60,000 nt of DNA from Membranipora membranacea (taxonomy: Eukaryota; Bryozoa; Gymnolaemata; Cheilostomatida; Membraniporidae). Position numbers and translations under genes: made by a program. The notes below the pieces were generated by a model, which was not told the DNA's origin, ran no database searches, and was given only the letters and a program-made list of their open reading frames with translations. Every line of letters begins with the position of its first letter. Within the stretch, counting starts at the first letter, position 1. Location: the NCBI GenBank assembly GCA_914767715.1, contig OU612066.1, positions 3,851,001-3,911,000 of the forward strand. The letters run 5' to 3'. Below are positions 37,283 to 51,648 of this stretch, piece after piece.

Positions 37283-37735
37283 CAGAGCACTCGACAATCA
37301 GAACACTCAACAATCAGAGCGCTCAGCAATCAGAGCGTTCATCCATCAGAACACTCAACAATCAGAACACTCAACAATCAGAACATTCAACAATCAGAAC
37401 ACTCAACAATCAGAGCACTCAACAATCAGAGTACTCAACAATCAGAACACTCAACAATCAGAGCGCTCAGCAATCAGAGCGTTCATCCATCAGAGCACTC
37501 AACATATCAGAACACTCAACAATCAGTGCACTCAACAATCAGAACACTCAACAATCAGAACATTCAACAATCAGAGCGCTCAGCAATCAGAGCGTTCATC
37601 CATCAGAGCACTCAACAATCAGAACACTCAACAATCAGAGCACTCAACAATCAGAACACTCAACAATCAGAACAATCAACAATCGGAGCACTCAACAATC
37701 AGAGTACTCAACAATCAGAGCGCTTAACAATCAGT
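37283..37735. repeat. 16-base minisatellite, about 28 units
   Basis: The unit is close to gaacactcaacaatca, with variants gagcgctcagcaatca and gagcgttcatccatca arranged in a higher-order pattern. Because 16 is not a multiple of 3, long open frames arise in two overlapping frames (37171-37797 and 37205-37744). These are artefacts and not proteins. Confidence 0.95.
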
Positions 37736-38626
37736 GGTGCCTGAAAATACTCCAAACCTGTTTATACACACAAGCGCAACGTAGTTCCTTGCTGTAATTA
37801 TCACCACCAACACCGACAAATATTCCAAAATCCTGGGAAATAGTAAACATCCAACTGCTAAATTAGTACTTGAATCACTGTCAATTTGGCAACTGAAAGA
37901 TCGACGTAAAAGCAGATGCATATTTGAATTTCAGCAACTAACTTTTGTTGCATTAAAACTGGGAACTGCAATAATAGGTATTTGTATCTTTTGCAGAGGC
38001 GCTTTACCCAATAAATCATCACATGTTTTACACCCTTCACAATAAAACAGTTGGTTGTTTTGAACATTATCAGGACTCGAGGTTCCACTTCATAAAATTT
38101 TAAAACTTTTAACCATCAAACCTACCAGCAACATGTGGTCTGACCCATAGAGGGATAACTCTATGGTCTGACCAGTGCCTTAATATTAAATTGATATTAG
38201 TCCGTCTTGGGCCTAATTTTATTATTTTGTTAAATTTTGTGCATGTTTTTGGCTAAACATACCAGTTATTTTGACATGGTGCATTCTGCTGACAACGCCA
38301 GTCAGTTTGTATGGTCCAATAACCCGAATATAGACAAAATGGAATATTTTGTTTGAAATCGCAAAAGCACAGCACTACATCCTGTTGTAACGTTGGACTA
38401 TCAAACTTGCTTAAATTTGTGAGCTCCATAATTTTCTTTAAATATCTCAATCGATCACTCATTCTTCCTGACTTGAGAAATTCTTTTAACAAAATTAATC
38501 GACTTCTATTAAAGCATTGATTTTACTATTCAATGCATTAGCACCTAACAAAAAAGTGTATTGGGTTGAAACTTGAGGCACCGCATAAACAAGAAATCCG
38601 AAATAAATTACTATCTTACTAAAGAA

Positions 38627-38720
38627 GTAGGAGGTAGCTCAGTTGGTTAGAGCTCCTGCCCTCTGACGCGCAAGCGTTGGAGGTCTCGGATCAAAATCTC
38701 GCTGCAGTCTACCGACTACT
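38627..38720 (+). repeat. tRNA-derived SINE head
   Basis: The A box TAGCTCAGTTGG (38635-38646), followed by TTAGAGC, and a B-box-like GGATCAAAATC (38688-38698) are in tRNA order. The B box departs from GGTTCRANNCC and the arms do not fold into a normal cloverleaf, so this is a SINE promoter region and not a functional tRNA. The 3' end of the element was not defined. Confidence 0.7.
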
Positions 38721-39295
38721 GGGCTTAATTAATGCCCCAGGTGTGCTCCGACCTGCCTGCAAACTGTGAGCAACCTGGCGCAGAATATTTCGGACAGAGA
38801 TGAAAAACTTGCGATTTTAACCCACATTTTAAAGAGACCAATGAGAAGTGTTTTCAACAAAGCTTTCGGAGCATCCATTCCAGTTTTTTAAAGCAGTGAA
38901 CATTTTACCTGTCCCACCAGTACAATCAAATCGCCCTGAAAATAATACAATATTATTATATTTATTGTTGGCAACAATTCATAATTTCTAATATTTTTCA
39001 TGATATTTATGAAAAGCAGCAGCATGGGCTCGTCGCCCTGATGCAGTCTCTGCTGCAGTCTCTTCTGCGCTTAGGTAACCATAGGAACATTTAGGCTCTA
39101 TGCATCAAATTGAAATTCAGATGACACATCACGTTGCGCTTCATAAGCTCACTATTTTCAAAGCACTTTTTCAAATCTCCTTATGATGAAACAAACCCTA
39201 ACAAATAAACAACAACAACTGTTTCTCAAACTCTCCCGATTTGTTTTGTTGTTTTAATTATATGCAGGGCCATCTTTAGTCGGGAGAACCTCTAA

Positions 39296-39632
39296 TGCTC
39301 GGTTCACATTGTCCCAGATGACACTAGGATGGCATCCCAGATGCTTATCCCTGTCACATTATAACATTCATCCCAGATAGCCATCCCAGTCAATGTGAAC
39401 CAGAAAATGACACAATCCCAGACTGTCTGGGTCCGTCTGGGATAGCATCGGGAAAGCTTGACGCTTACAAACTTTCCCGATGCTATCCCAGACGGACCCA
39501 GACAGTCTGGGATTGTCTCATTTTCTGGTTCACATTGACTGGGATGGCTATCTGGGATGAATGTTATAATGTGACTGGGATAAGCATCTGGGATGGCATC
39601 CTAGTGTCATCTGGGACAATGTGAACCAAGCA
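39296..39632. mobile_element. 337-bp hairpin MITE, Harbinger-like
   Basis: The whole element is one inverted repeat with arms of about 160 bases around a short loop near 39460. The tips are tgctcggttcacattgtccc on the left and tgcttggttcacattgtccc on the right (complement). The identical triplet TAA flanks both ends (39293-39295 and 39633-39635), matching the TWA target duplication of PIF/Harbinger elements. It has no coding capacity. The arms differ at only a few positions, so the insertion is recent or the arms are homogenised. Confidence 0.9.
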
Positions 39633-41787
39633 TAAATTGGTCCAATAAGATTATTATCCAAAGACTCTGATACTAAATGGACCTGGGTGGCCATACGAAG
39701 CTATTAATATCTTTCATTGGCGCCTATGATGGTGCTTACTACTTGACAATCATTGGCCTTCACACATTGCCGAAACATGTGGTCTTCTAATAGTGTCTAC
39801 ATATTTGCCGCATATGTAGGTGCCACCATCAGACATTAATTCATCGTTTTGTAGAAAAATGCCGGCAACATTGTGCCTGTCTCATTGATACATGGTTACA
39901 CATGAGATTCTTCTGAGACTTGTATTGAAAGATAATGTGTTTACTCTGACCATATCTTATTTAGATGATGAGATCAACCCAGTAATCTGTTTCTTGGATC
40001 CAGGCCTTAAATTACTACTTATTAATGTCACTTTCTCAGTTTGATTGCTGGTCCAACATTATAAAACAAATTAGCGCCACTCAAACTTTTTGAATGGTCT
40101 ACCATCTTATATATTATTATGCTCCAGGCAGCGTTTAACCGCTGAATTACCCCAGTAGAGTTGTTCTAACTAATAGGAGCAAATAATATCGTTCTGCTTC
40201 CGAAATGAAATAAACTTTTGTGAGAACAATTTTGTCTAAAATACATGGGCAATTTCCGTCCTGCGTAACCCTCATGTTACACTTTTCAGAAATCTTCAGT
40301 CATAAATTTCAAAAACTAGTTCCTACAGTTTATTATAGCATTCACTGTGGATAATCATAGCCATTTATTAGATGTGGAAACAATTTCTGAACTTTGTTGT
40401 AACTAGATATTTCATCAAGAGCTTAAACAGGTGTGTGGTAATTATTTTATTCACATTTCAAAATTTGATTTCATAATTTTTTACCGTGCAAAGAAATTTG
40501 TGGCAAAATATCTTTCCACATCAAAACGTGTTCTGTGCGCAATACACCCATTCCAGGTGATGCTTGATGAACTTTGTCACCTAACGAATCTGATTGATTG
40601 GTAAGCCAAGCAAGGTTGGCATATCCAAATAGATTCTGATTTTATATGAATTATGGCATAATACTAGACAGCCTAGACTGTATTTTGATATTGAAATGCC
40701 GTTTGATTTAGGCATATTTTTAGTGTCAATTGAAAGATTCAAGAAATCAGTTCGCCTTTCATAAAACACTGTATGATTAATTGCAGTCAAGCTATCAGAA
40801 ACCATGGTGATATCAGCGGAGCTGAATTAATTACCATACTAACTTAATCACACCCATTTCTCTACTTGTGATTAGTGGCCTAATCTTCTCTTTTACTACT
40901 TAGGATAAACAGGGATCATGTCAACATTTGGTGATTAACAGTGCGCTCTACATCATAGTGACACTGAGAACAGGTCAACTGTGACACCTACTCCTGGTGG
41001 GCTTCAGTTAATGCGAGAGACGAGGTCTTCATAGAACCAAAAAAACAGGTTTTGCTTGTTTTGTAGTATTCCTGACTGCTATGCTGGTAGTTGGTCTCGA
41101 GCTCCCGTTATAAACAGATGCTACCGAACTGGTGCGTCGATTGAAGGCTACAAACCAGCATATAGATGATCTCTTGGAGCGAGTGAGGTGAGTTGGATTA
41201 TTCTTTGCTTGAATGTTGACTTCAGCCACCCTACAAAACTCATCACGTGTAGGTTATGTTCGCACATATTATTTTTCATTCATATAAGAAGACATCTTAT
41301 CAATTCTAGAACTATTTTTCTCATAATCAAATAAAATTCCCCTTAGATCACACAAGTACCGCTTCACCAATAGCTGTGCTTGCTTTCCAACCGTGAAAGT
41401 GTTTAAATTGTGTTTAGCCATGTAACTTTTTGTCTGGGGTAACAGAATCAGATTTCAGATAAATAATTATGGTAGCACGTGTAGCCATAATAACAGCTTA
41501 TCTTGGGTAATCTTTAGCTCACACTTCTGACTTCAAACCAAAATCATTGTCTGTAGTTGTCAGCTTCCATGCTTATAACTTGCTTGTAGTAAGCCAGTTA
41601 CGTCTTGTCTAAGGAGGTCTGTCATTGGGCCTTTAAATAACAATCCCTTTTCGGGAATCCAGTTGATAGATGCGTTGCACCGCTGATACCAACAGAAAAA
41701 GCTTGTTGTGCGAAGAATTCTTATGCAGATTAAATGTTTTCAGGTAATAGAGGAGCTTCTCTCTTAAGTCAAGGATCGCAGACAATC

Positions 41788-44700
41788 ATGGCGTACATAA
41801 AGATACCTGTGCTCGGCATTCTAGGATTTGTATTTGGCTCCTGCATAACAATCATCATCACATTAATATTTATCCCTGCCAGTGAGTTCTGGCCGAGCTC
41901 ATACGAGGATCGAGTAGTCTACACGAGGGAGATAATGCTTAACTACAACTTCTCTTTTCTACCAACACTGCTCAGATTGAACAAAACAGCAACAACGAAC
42001 AAAACTTTTGTCATAGAAGAAGAATACTTACGGCAGCGAGCATCCATATTGTGTTATTCCATAGAAGAGGAAATGGACGATCTGAAGCATGCTCGGTTGA
42101 TATTAGATACTTGGAGCGCACACTGCGATCACATGATTATGTTTTACACTAACTATAGATTTATGGAGACTCTTCATCCTAAGTACAAACCTCCACATAA
42201 AAGCACAGTGGAGCTTGTGTATCTCAGCTCCCATAACTCTACAATAAAATCTCTATTCAGTGTTCTACAGAAACATCTACAGACGTATCAATGGTTCACG
42301 TATGTCCCGCCGAAAGTTTTTTTAATTCCGAACAATCTACGATATTTTCTAGTCTCTTCTAAGCTCAACTCAAAAGAAATAACATTTTCCGGTAAGCCTG
42401 ATATCAGCAGGCTCACTGGAACATGGGCCGTGTCTATGAAGAGTCCTCTTACTATGTCCAACGGTGCTATAACCAAAGCCATGAATAAGAATGATGCGAG
42501 CTGTCTCAATGATTACATACAGGGTAAGTTTGTACTGGTAATCTTGGTAATGATTTTCTCTACAAGGTACCAGGTACCATGATACTCTGTTAACGGCAAA
42601 ATAACTGTTTATATTATAATCTCATTGCTCTATGAACTTCAATTGATATCACGTAGCAATAATTTTCAAATTTTGAGCACATTAATCACATTTAGCACTA
42701 TTTCAGCTTAAATTGGTTGATTCTGTGTTGCAAGTCATGATTTTGTCCTACTTTTTAAACCTTCTAAAGAGTGGTTAAACTTTACCTGGCAACACAGACC
42801 ACAGTACTCCTGCCAAGCCAACCTTTTTGTGATATACGAAGCCATACTCTGGTCATAACTTCCTGATAACCTGGAGGATATTAGATAATCAGACCTAACT
42901 GTACATTCTCGTGTGACTCAGGTCAGATTGCTTGAGGGGAAAAGTCTGTCTGACATTCAACAAAACAAAACTTGTATTATATCATTTATAATTATAATGA
43001 GGTCTATGTACTGCAACTAAGTGGGAAACAAAAATTCTTCTTCTTGTAAAAGTGAATTTTACGCATAGACCTAATAATAATTAAGTCTATGATTTTACGT
43101 GTTGTCACCTTGCCATCGGCATGAAGACTTCTCTTCTTAAACAATAATCTTTACGTGTAATCTCTTTTGATACTCACCAAACTTTCTGATGGTGAATCTG
43201 AAACCAAGTTTGCTTATATAAACAGTTGGTTCATTTCGAATCTTCACTCCTCTTCCAATTGTACCAAGGGAATGAGGTATACGAAAAGAAATCACACACT
43301 GCTGGAGATTCATTGTACAGAGGATTAGTGCTCTCATAAACAGCTGTGTGAAGTTTATTTTTATGATCGGAGATAGGGAGAATGGTTGCTGAATATAGTG
43401 GATTGTTTGATGTGGTCAAGATAAGATAAGATAAGATTTATTTAAAAACCCTCTATAGAACAATTTTGAGAAATCGCTGTAATGGATTAGTTTGTAGAAA
43501 AAAATGCTCGGCAATAATGAACATGAATAAAAATCATGAAACTAAAAATAGATTTGTAAGGTGACACATTGTGCACATAGCATGTATTTATCAAGCGTAT
43601 TTGATAAAAAAGCTATTTGCATACTTAGTGGTTCGGCAGACTGTCGGCATGTCGTCTCGCTCTTAGAGATCCTGTACAGGTATTGGGTGTAATGATGTGT
43701 AATGGTAATGGCATAATGAAGGTTAAATAATCTTTTGGGTGGATCTGTTGATTTTGTATCCTGATTTTACAAGTATATGCTCTAGCTAGATGCAAGTGCA
43801 TACAATAATCCTGGTGTAAGCTTCCATTCTCCCTGGTGTAAGCAGATTGATCATTCGAATGTATATCCAGTTTTACTACCCCAAACGGCAAATATACTGC
43901 TATCTAGGGAGCTCATCGGAACAATCCATTGACAGGTTCAGACAAATATTATTTGGTAAAGATGTCAGGAGCCTTTTTTTATATTTCTTCCTTTGTATTG
44001 TATGATTGTCCCTCCTTTCAGATCCAGGATGTATTATAGAGATCACCGGAGGTAAGATACTAGATATGAGAGATGCTGAGGGAACTCGAGTTATCAACGA
44101 GATGCCATACGGTGGCGTGTTTGTACAATACACTAACATCCAGGTCAAGGAGAGGTTAGTATTCTCATTCATTAGGCGTAGATGAGTACATACAGCAGCA
44201 AAAAAGGTCATAAGAAACCAATCTGTTCTATGGGATCATTCGATTATGATGAACCAAGGAATAACAGGTTCTATTCCTCCTTGGATGAACTGAGAAGCAG
44301 CTACCACCATTTTGAAAACTAAATGATATTATGTTATACAAGTCAAATTTATCCAAGTAATAGTCGACTCTATATCATGTATCACTAGTTTCCAATATGG
44401 CCAAGAAAAAAAATTTGGCGATAAATGTCCTTAAAATAGGGCTTTGACACGTCTTCTAAATTTGACATTTAGGAAATATGGTGTGCTTAAATCTTGGAAG
44501 TAAGCCATTGTGATTTAATATAAGTACCATATACAATCATGTGACAGTTGTGGCAAGTAGTAAAATATGCACGTGAAATTTGGCTATGGTTGAGGTTAAA
44601 TGGTAAAAATAGGACGGTAATGACTATTCATGCCGCTATTATTTTGCACTTTTTCAGGCTAAAGTCTCGTTTTCCTGTCAGTGTATATGTGAAAGGAAGC

Positions 44701-44793
44701 TATAAAAATCTCATCGATCTTGAGTACTACCTCCACCATATAAAAGCTTATGGAAGTTACCCAATACAAGGATCTTATAGTCGACCTAATTGA
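41788..44793 (+). CDS. C1GALT1C1: Core-1 galactosyltransferase-specific chaperone, Cosmc-like (334 aa)
   Basis: Three exons, 41788-42523, 44022-44154 and 44658-44793, join in phase. The protein is a type II membrane protein: a short cytosolic start (MAYIKIP), a membrane anchor (about residues 7-30), then a luminal domain of the C1GalT fold (ILCYSIEEEMDDLKHARLIL, WSAHC, NLRYFL). Where active C1GalT enzymes carry an acidic D-D-D metal motif, this sequence reads WFTYVPPKVFLIPNNLRYFL (169-188) and has no acids. That loss characterises Cosmc, the ER chaperone that folds C1GalT. Length is near that of Cosmc (318 aa). The start 41788 is preferred because the upstream in-frame ATG at 41734 overlaps an acceptor (TGTTTTCAG|GT). 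Identity as Cosmc and not a divergent transferase is inferred from the missing motif. Confidence 0.8.
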
Positions 44794-45766
44794 GCCTCCA
44801 CTAATAAGCCAGTGAATCCTATTTGTTACTCTGGATTCAGCATACTCAGAGCTGATCTGGAAAAATACCACTCAATTATGATAAGGGTACCCAATACAGC
44901 TGCCCTCACAAGAAAGAGACTTTAGGTGTCATCACCTTCCATCTGTGCTGTAGAAGTCTGAGCGCCCTAGACTCTGGCCCACCGTGTTGTGCAAGGAGCA
45001 AAAGGGGAGTTAGGGTGTCGAGACAGAAACTGATCTCACCATTACACATTTGATGTTCCAGCTGCGTTTCATGGCATTCACATGATCACACATTTCTGAT
45101 GTTGGTTAGATACTGTACACCCTACTCTGTTATTTTTTATTATAATATCCCTGATTCTTTTCTTTGTGTCATACTTCGGATGCTGTTTGCGTACCATACA
45201 AACTTTATATAAATATATCTGATCTACTGCAGCTGATGAGAGATTTACCCTGGCTGGGTCAGTCAGTAACTGGGTCAGTAACTGTTTGTTATGAGGTTAA
45301 TGACAATTAAAGTAAAATGTAACAGCATCAGTATCATATGATTATTCTATGTTCTGTAGTCACATTGTATTATGTATTTGTATAGTATTATTGTAAATTC
45401 GCATAAAAAATTACAATTTACCAATGTTTGGAGACATTATGTTATGCCATACTTGGTAGGCAATACCCAATTCTGTTCCATATCCAGGTGTGATACATTG
45501 GTAATCACTGTGACAATATTATAGGCGCCACTATAATATAATAGGCTCGTACTCATTCATTCTGTTTTCACACAAAGATAAAATATACTAATAATATGGG
45601 GTTTCGTGGGCATACATGAGAATTGCGTATAAGAACAATGGAAATATTTGTTTACCAGTAACTTCTTGATGTCCCAGCTGAATGAGGAATACATTAAAAG
45701 TTTAGCATGAATTGACTTCTCTCTGCTATACGTTGACACTAAAATGTTCATCGCAATGTAGTGATA
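44794..45766. other. Convergent 3' spacer
   Basis: This lies between the stops of the Cosmc-like gene (+) and the Aurora kinase (-). No exon is seen; it should hold both 3' untranslated regions. Confidence 0.5.
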
Positions 45767-48620
<2,854 letters not shown>

Positions 48621-51124
48621 AGTTGATCTAAATATTATGATAAAGTTAAACAATTATCAGGTATGTTTGATACGGTTACGGTATAGGCTAACTATGAATT
48701 AAAAACTCATTCATTCAGAGAATAACAGTAAACATAGGATCATTTTGAAGTTTAGTTTGATATTCACTTGAGAAAAAACTCTGTTATCATCAATTGGGTC
48801 ATAAAGAAAAGGAGTCTAAGTGGGATAAGAGGAGTAATAGCCTAAGGCTAATATATTGAATCAACAGGGTCGCGTTCATATAGTATTTTAATTTACGGAT
48901 AGGTTAAGGAGTTAGTTAGGGATGTCAAGCTTGTATTTAATTCTAGGGGGTTTCTGGCATCATCCATGACATGGGCATCTGAGATTACTAGCACAATACA
49001 TTGCCAAGGTCCATAATCAACCACCACAAGCAGAATGATACTTAGTTCAGTTCACTCAAAACCACCTGTGTGGTCACAGGCCCCTGCAGCTCGCGCATGT
49101 GCGTGTCCCTACAGAGAGAAAAAGTCTCAACCACTGAGCTTGTTCAAACTGTCCTGTGTGGGTGTTGATTGCGTACTTGTCTACATACATAATGCTTGTA
49201 ACTTAAGATGCCTATGCTTAAAGGTCACGGGTAAGAGGCAGGCTTGAAAAATCCATCTTTTTCATTTATTTATCCTCACATATAAACTTGTTTGGCTTGG
49301 CAAGGCCAACTCAGTTGGTTTATTCATTAACCTAGACCCATCTAGAAGATTTAATGTTATCTTTTTAGACTTGGCAATATATTAGTTATGTATGAACTTT
49401 AGAGTTCAGTATCAACCATCCAGAAACCAGGTAGGTTCTGAATGAGCAGAAGATTATGAAGTACTCGGGCTGTAACATAGAAGAAATTTAGAGGAGGCCA
49501 AACACATTGAGACGCAAAGTAATATCAGGCGGGATGAAGTAAGCGTAAACTCCTACTGTGGTGTATTGGGCAGCCTTCCAGTCTCAAAAATATTTTAGTG
49601 AATATAATTAGCAAATAGAAGTCCCATATGAACTGACTATGGTATAGATTATGCAATTATAGTGTTATAATCAAGGTCAGCTTGTTAAGCGTTCTAGGGG
49701 AGGCAGTGCCTCCCTGCCTCCCCTAGAACCTTGGCCCGGGGACTTACATGCCTTTACTTTATCAATGCCCAGCATAAACATAGTGGCTAAGTAAAGGTAT
49801 GTAAGTCCAGGAGGCCAATGACTAGAACCACAGGCCTGTGCAGTACCAACTTTAATAAGGACCAAAAAGTGCTGTAAGGAAAAGTCATACTTGCAGTTCC
49901 AGGTCCACAATCACATGCTAAAAAAAAGCATACTTGTTTGAAAATATCATGAATCAGAATTTTTGATATATTATTGTAACTTGTTTGTATGGTTACTATT
50001 ATTATAGATAAAAGAATTATAATTAAGTGAAATAACAGTACTACTCTAGAGTAGTAGTAGTTAGGTATTCAAAAAAGGTAGCCTGTCTTGACAGACAGGC
50101 CAGAGAGTAGTAGGTAGATAGAGCTAGAGTAGTTTTTTTCTAAATTTTCTCTGCCCTGTCTTAAAACAGACTGTGTCAATACAGGCCAGAAAGAAAGTAT
50201 TCACAAAAATAGAGAAATTTAAATACTGATCTATAGTACAGTATGTGAGGCTCTTATCACTGATTTCGTCAATGAATCTTTGTCTTTCAAGAACTGTTCA
50301 GAAATTCATCAGCAGAGTGGTCTTCAAATTCTGCTACCCTGTCTCTCCAGCACACTAAACAAAACTAGGCGGTCTTTGTTTATCTGAGTGTTGATTGGTT
50401 AGGGGAATATGTCACAGATATTTTGATTGGCCTTCACTAAAGTCATGTGTCAAAACAAAAGAAGCATGCTATAGTTTCATTTTCATAAGTGATGACTGAA
50501 TGGCATACATGACAAGTTGGTTGACCCAAAAATCAGGAGGTCTCCGCGGACGAACTCCCGACCCGGAGTACCACTCTGCGTGTCCAGCAGTGAATGTGTA
50601 ATTTGGCCATTGTTGTCATTTATTTTGAGCCAAAACTAGAGCGTTCGTATTATGAAATGCGTAATTTTACCTGATTTTATAAATATTGTTGCACTTTATA
50701 GGAACGAGGAGAGATAGTATGTTGATAGGCAATTATATATAGGTATATGTACTGTGGGGGTAGGAAAACATAGTTTTTGCTTGCAACGAGAAGCTTAAAA
50801 AGTCGTCTGGGTGAAGGAAGCTGAAAAAAGGGAGGAAAAAGGGAGATAGGGAGAAGGTGGAAAATACCCCTAAAAACTGGGAGGCTCCCTACCAAAAAGG
50901 GAGACTTGTCAGGTATGCTGAATGGTGCACAGTTTTGTGGGTACACATTGGCCTGGGCAGCCTGCATTACCTAGTCCTAGGGTAGGTTCACAACATATGC
51001 TAAACCCCCTCCCCAAGAATGCCATTTGGCAATACTGTAGCGCTGTGCAGTAAATGAAATTCCTGTCCGTTCAACCATTTCCGGCCATGTTTTGGGCATA
51101 GAAATTTTCCAATGTTGCCCGACG

Positions 51125-51200
51125 AATGTTTGTTCGAACAAGGAGTTAGAGACAAATAACTCCTTGTCCTTGGTTCGAACAAAGCTTTGCCAAGACAGGC
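51125..51200. repeat. Inverted repeat of the 'aaggagttag' family
   Basis: The sequence gttcgaacaaggagttag pairs with ctccttg...ggttcgaac. It is followed by gccaagacaggct, the outer motif of the hairpin at 30105-30171. Confidence 0.65.
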
Positions 51201-51550
51201 TACCCGTCGAACGGACATGGATGGACAATACAAAATGATATACACAAACCAGAATGGAAATTTATCCAACCTTGCCCAATGGATGGACAAAATCCGAAGA
51301 TGGACCGCAGCGGGCATGCAAATTTTCCACTGTTGCCGGGGGACATTGACGGACTTGACAACATGTTAAGATGGACTAGAACGGGTAATATTTTACTGTC
51401 GGCAGCGCACCTCTGCTATACAGATCATTACTACCATTTTCTTCCTCCGAATTATAGTAGTATAATAAACTGCTACCACCTTTATCTTTCATATATTATA
51501 TAACGCCCATACTTCATCCAACAGACTGATGAGTTCTTGCCTCTTATTTT

Positions 51551-51551
51551 G

Positions 51552-51644
<93 letters not shown>

Positions 51645-51648
51645 TATT
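51551..51648. repeat. (ATT)n microsatellite
   Basis: About 31 uninterrupted trinucleotides. Confidence 0.95.

Larger units (their letters stand above)
36228..41787. other. Repeat-rich spacer
   Basis: It contains the inverted repeat at 36550-36695, the minisatellite 37283-37735, the SINE at 38627-38720 and the MITE 39296-39632, each listed separately. A possible exon at about 41116-41190 (+) (DATELVRRLKATNQHIDDLL, donor GAG|GTGAGT) does not join the downstream gene in phase and may be an untranslated 5' exon. Confidence 0.5.

Noticed and set aside
37171-37797. 208-residue Ser/Gln/Asn-rich open frame
   Set aside because: It is the 16-base minisatellite, open in two frames; no start context, splice signal or domain.
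38627-38720. Functional tRNA gene
   Set aside because: The A box is good, but the B box departs from consensus and the arms do not pair into a cloverleaf; a SINE is more likely.
40581-40805. 74-residue minus-strand open frame
   Set aside because: No domain or splice support; length is within chance expectation for AT-rich DNA.
41734-41787. Upstream in-frame ATG for the Cosmc-like protein
   Set aside because: It overlaps a strong splice acceptor (TTTTCAG), so it is probably intronic; the ATG at 41788 directly precedes the membrane anchor.
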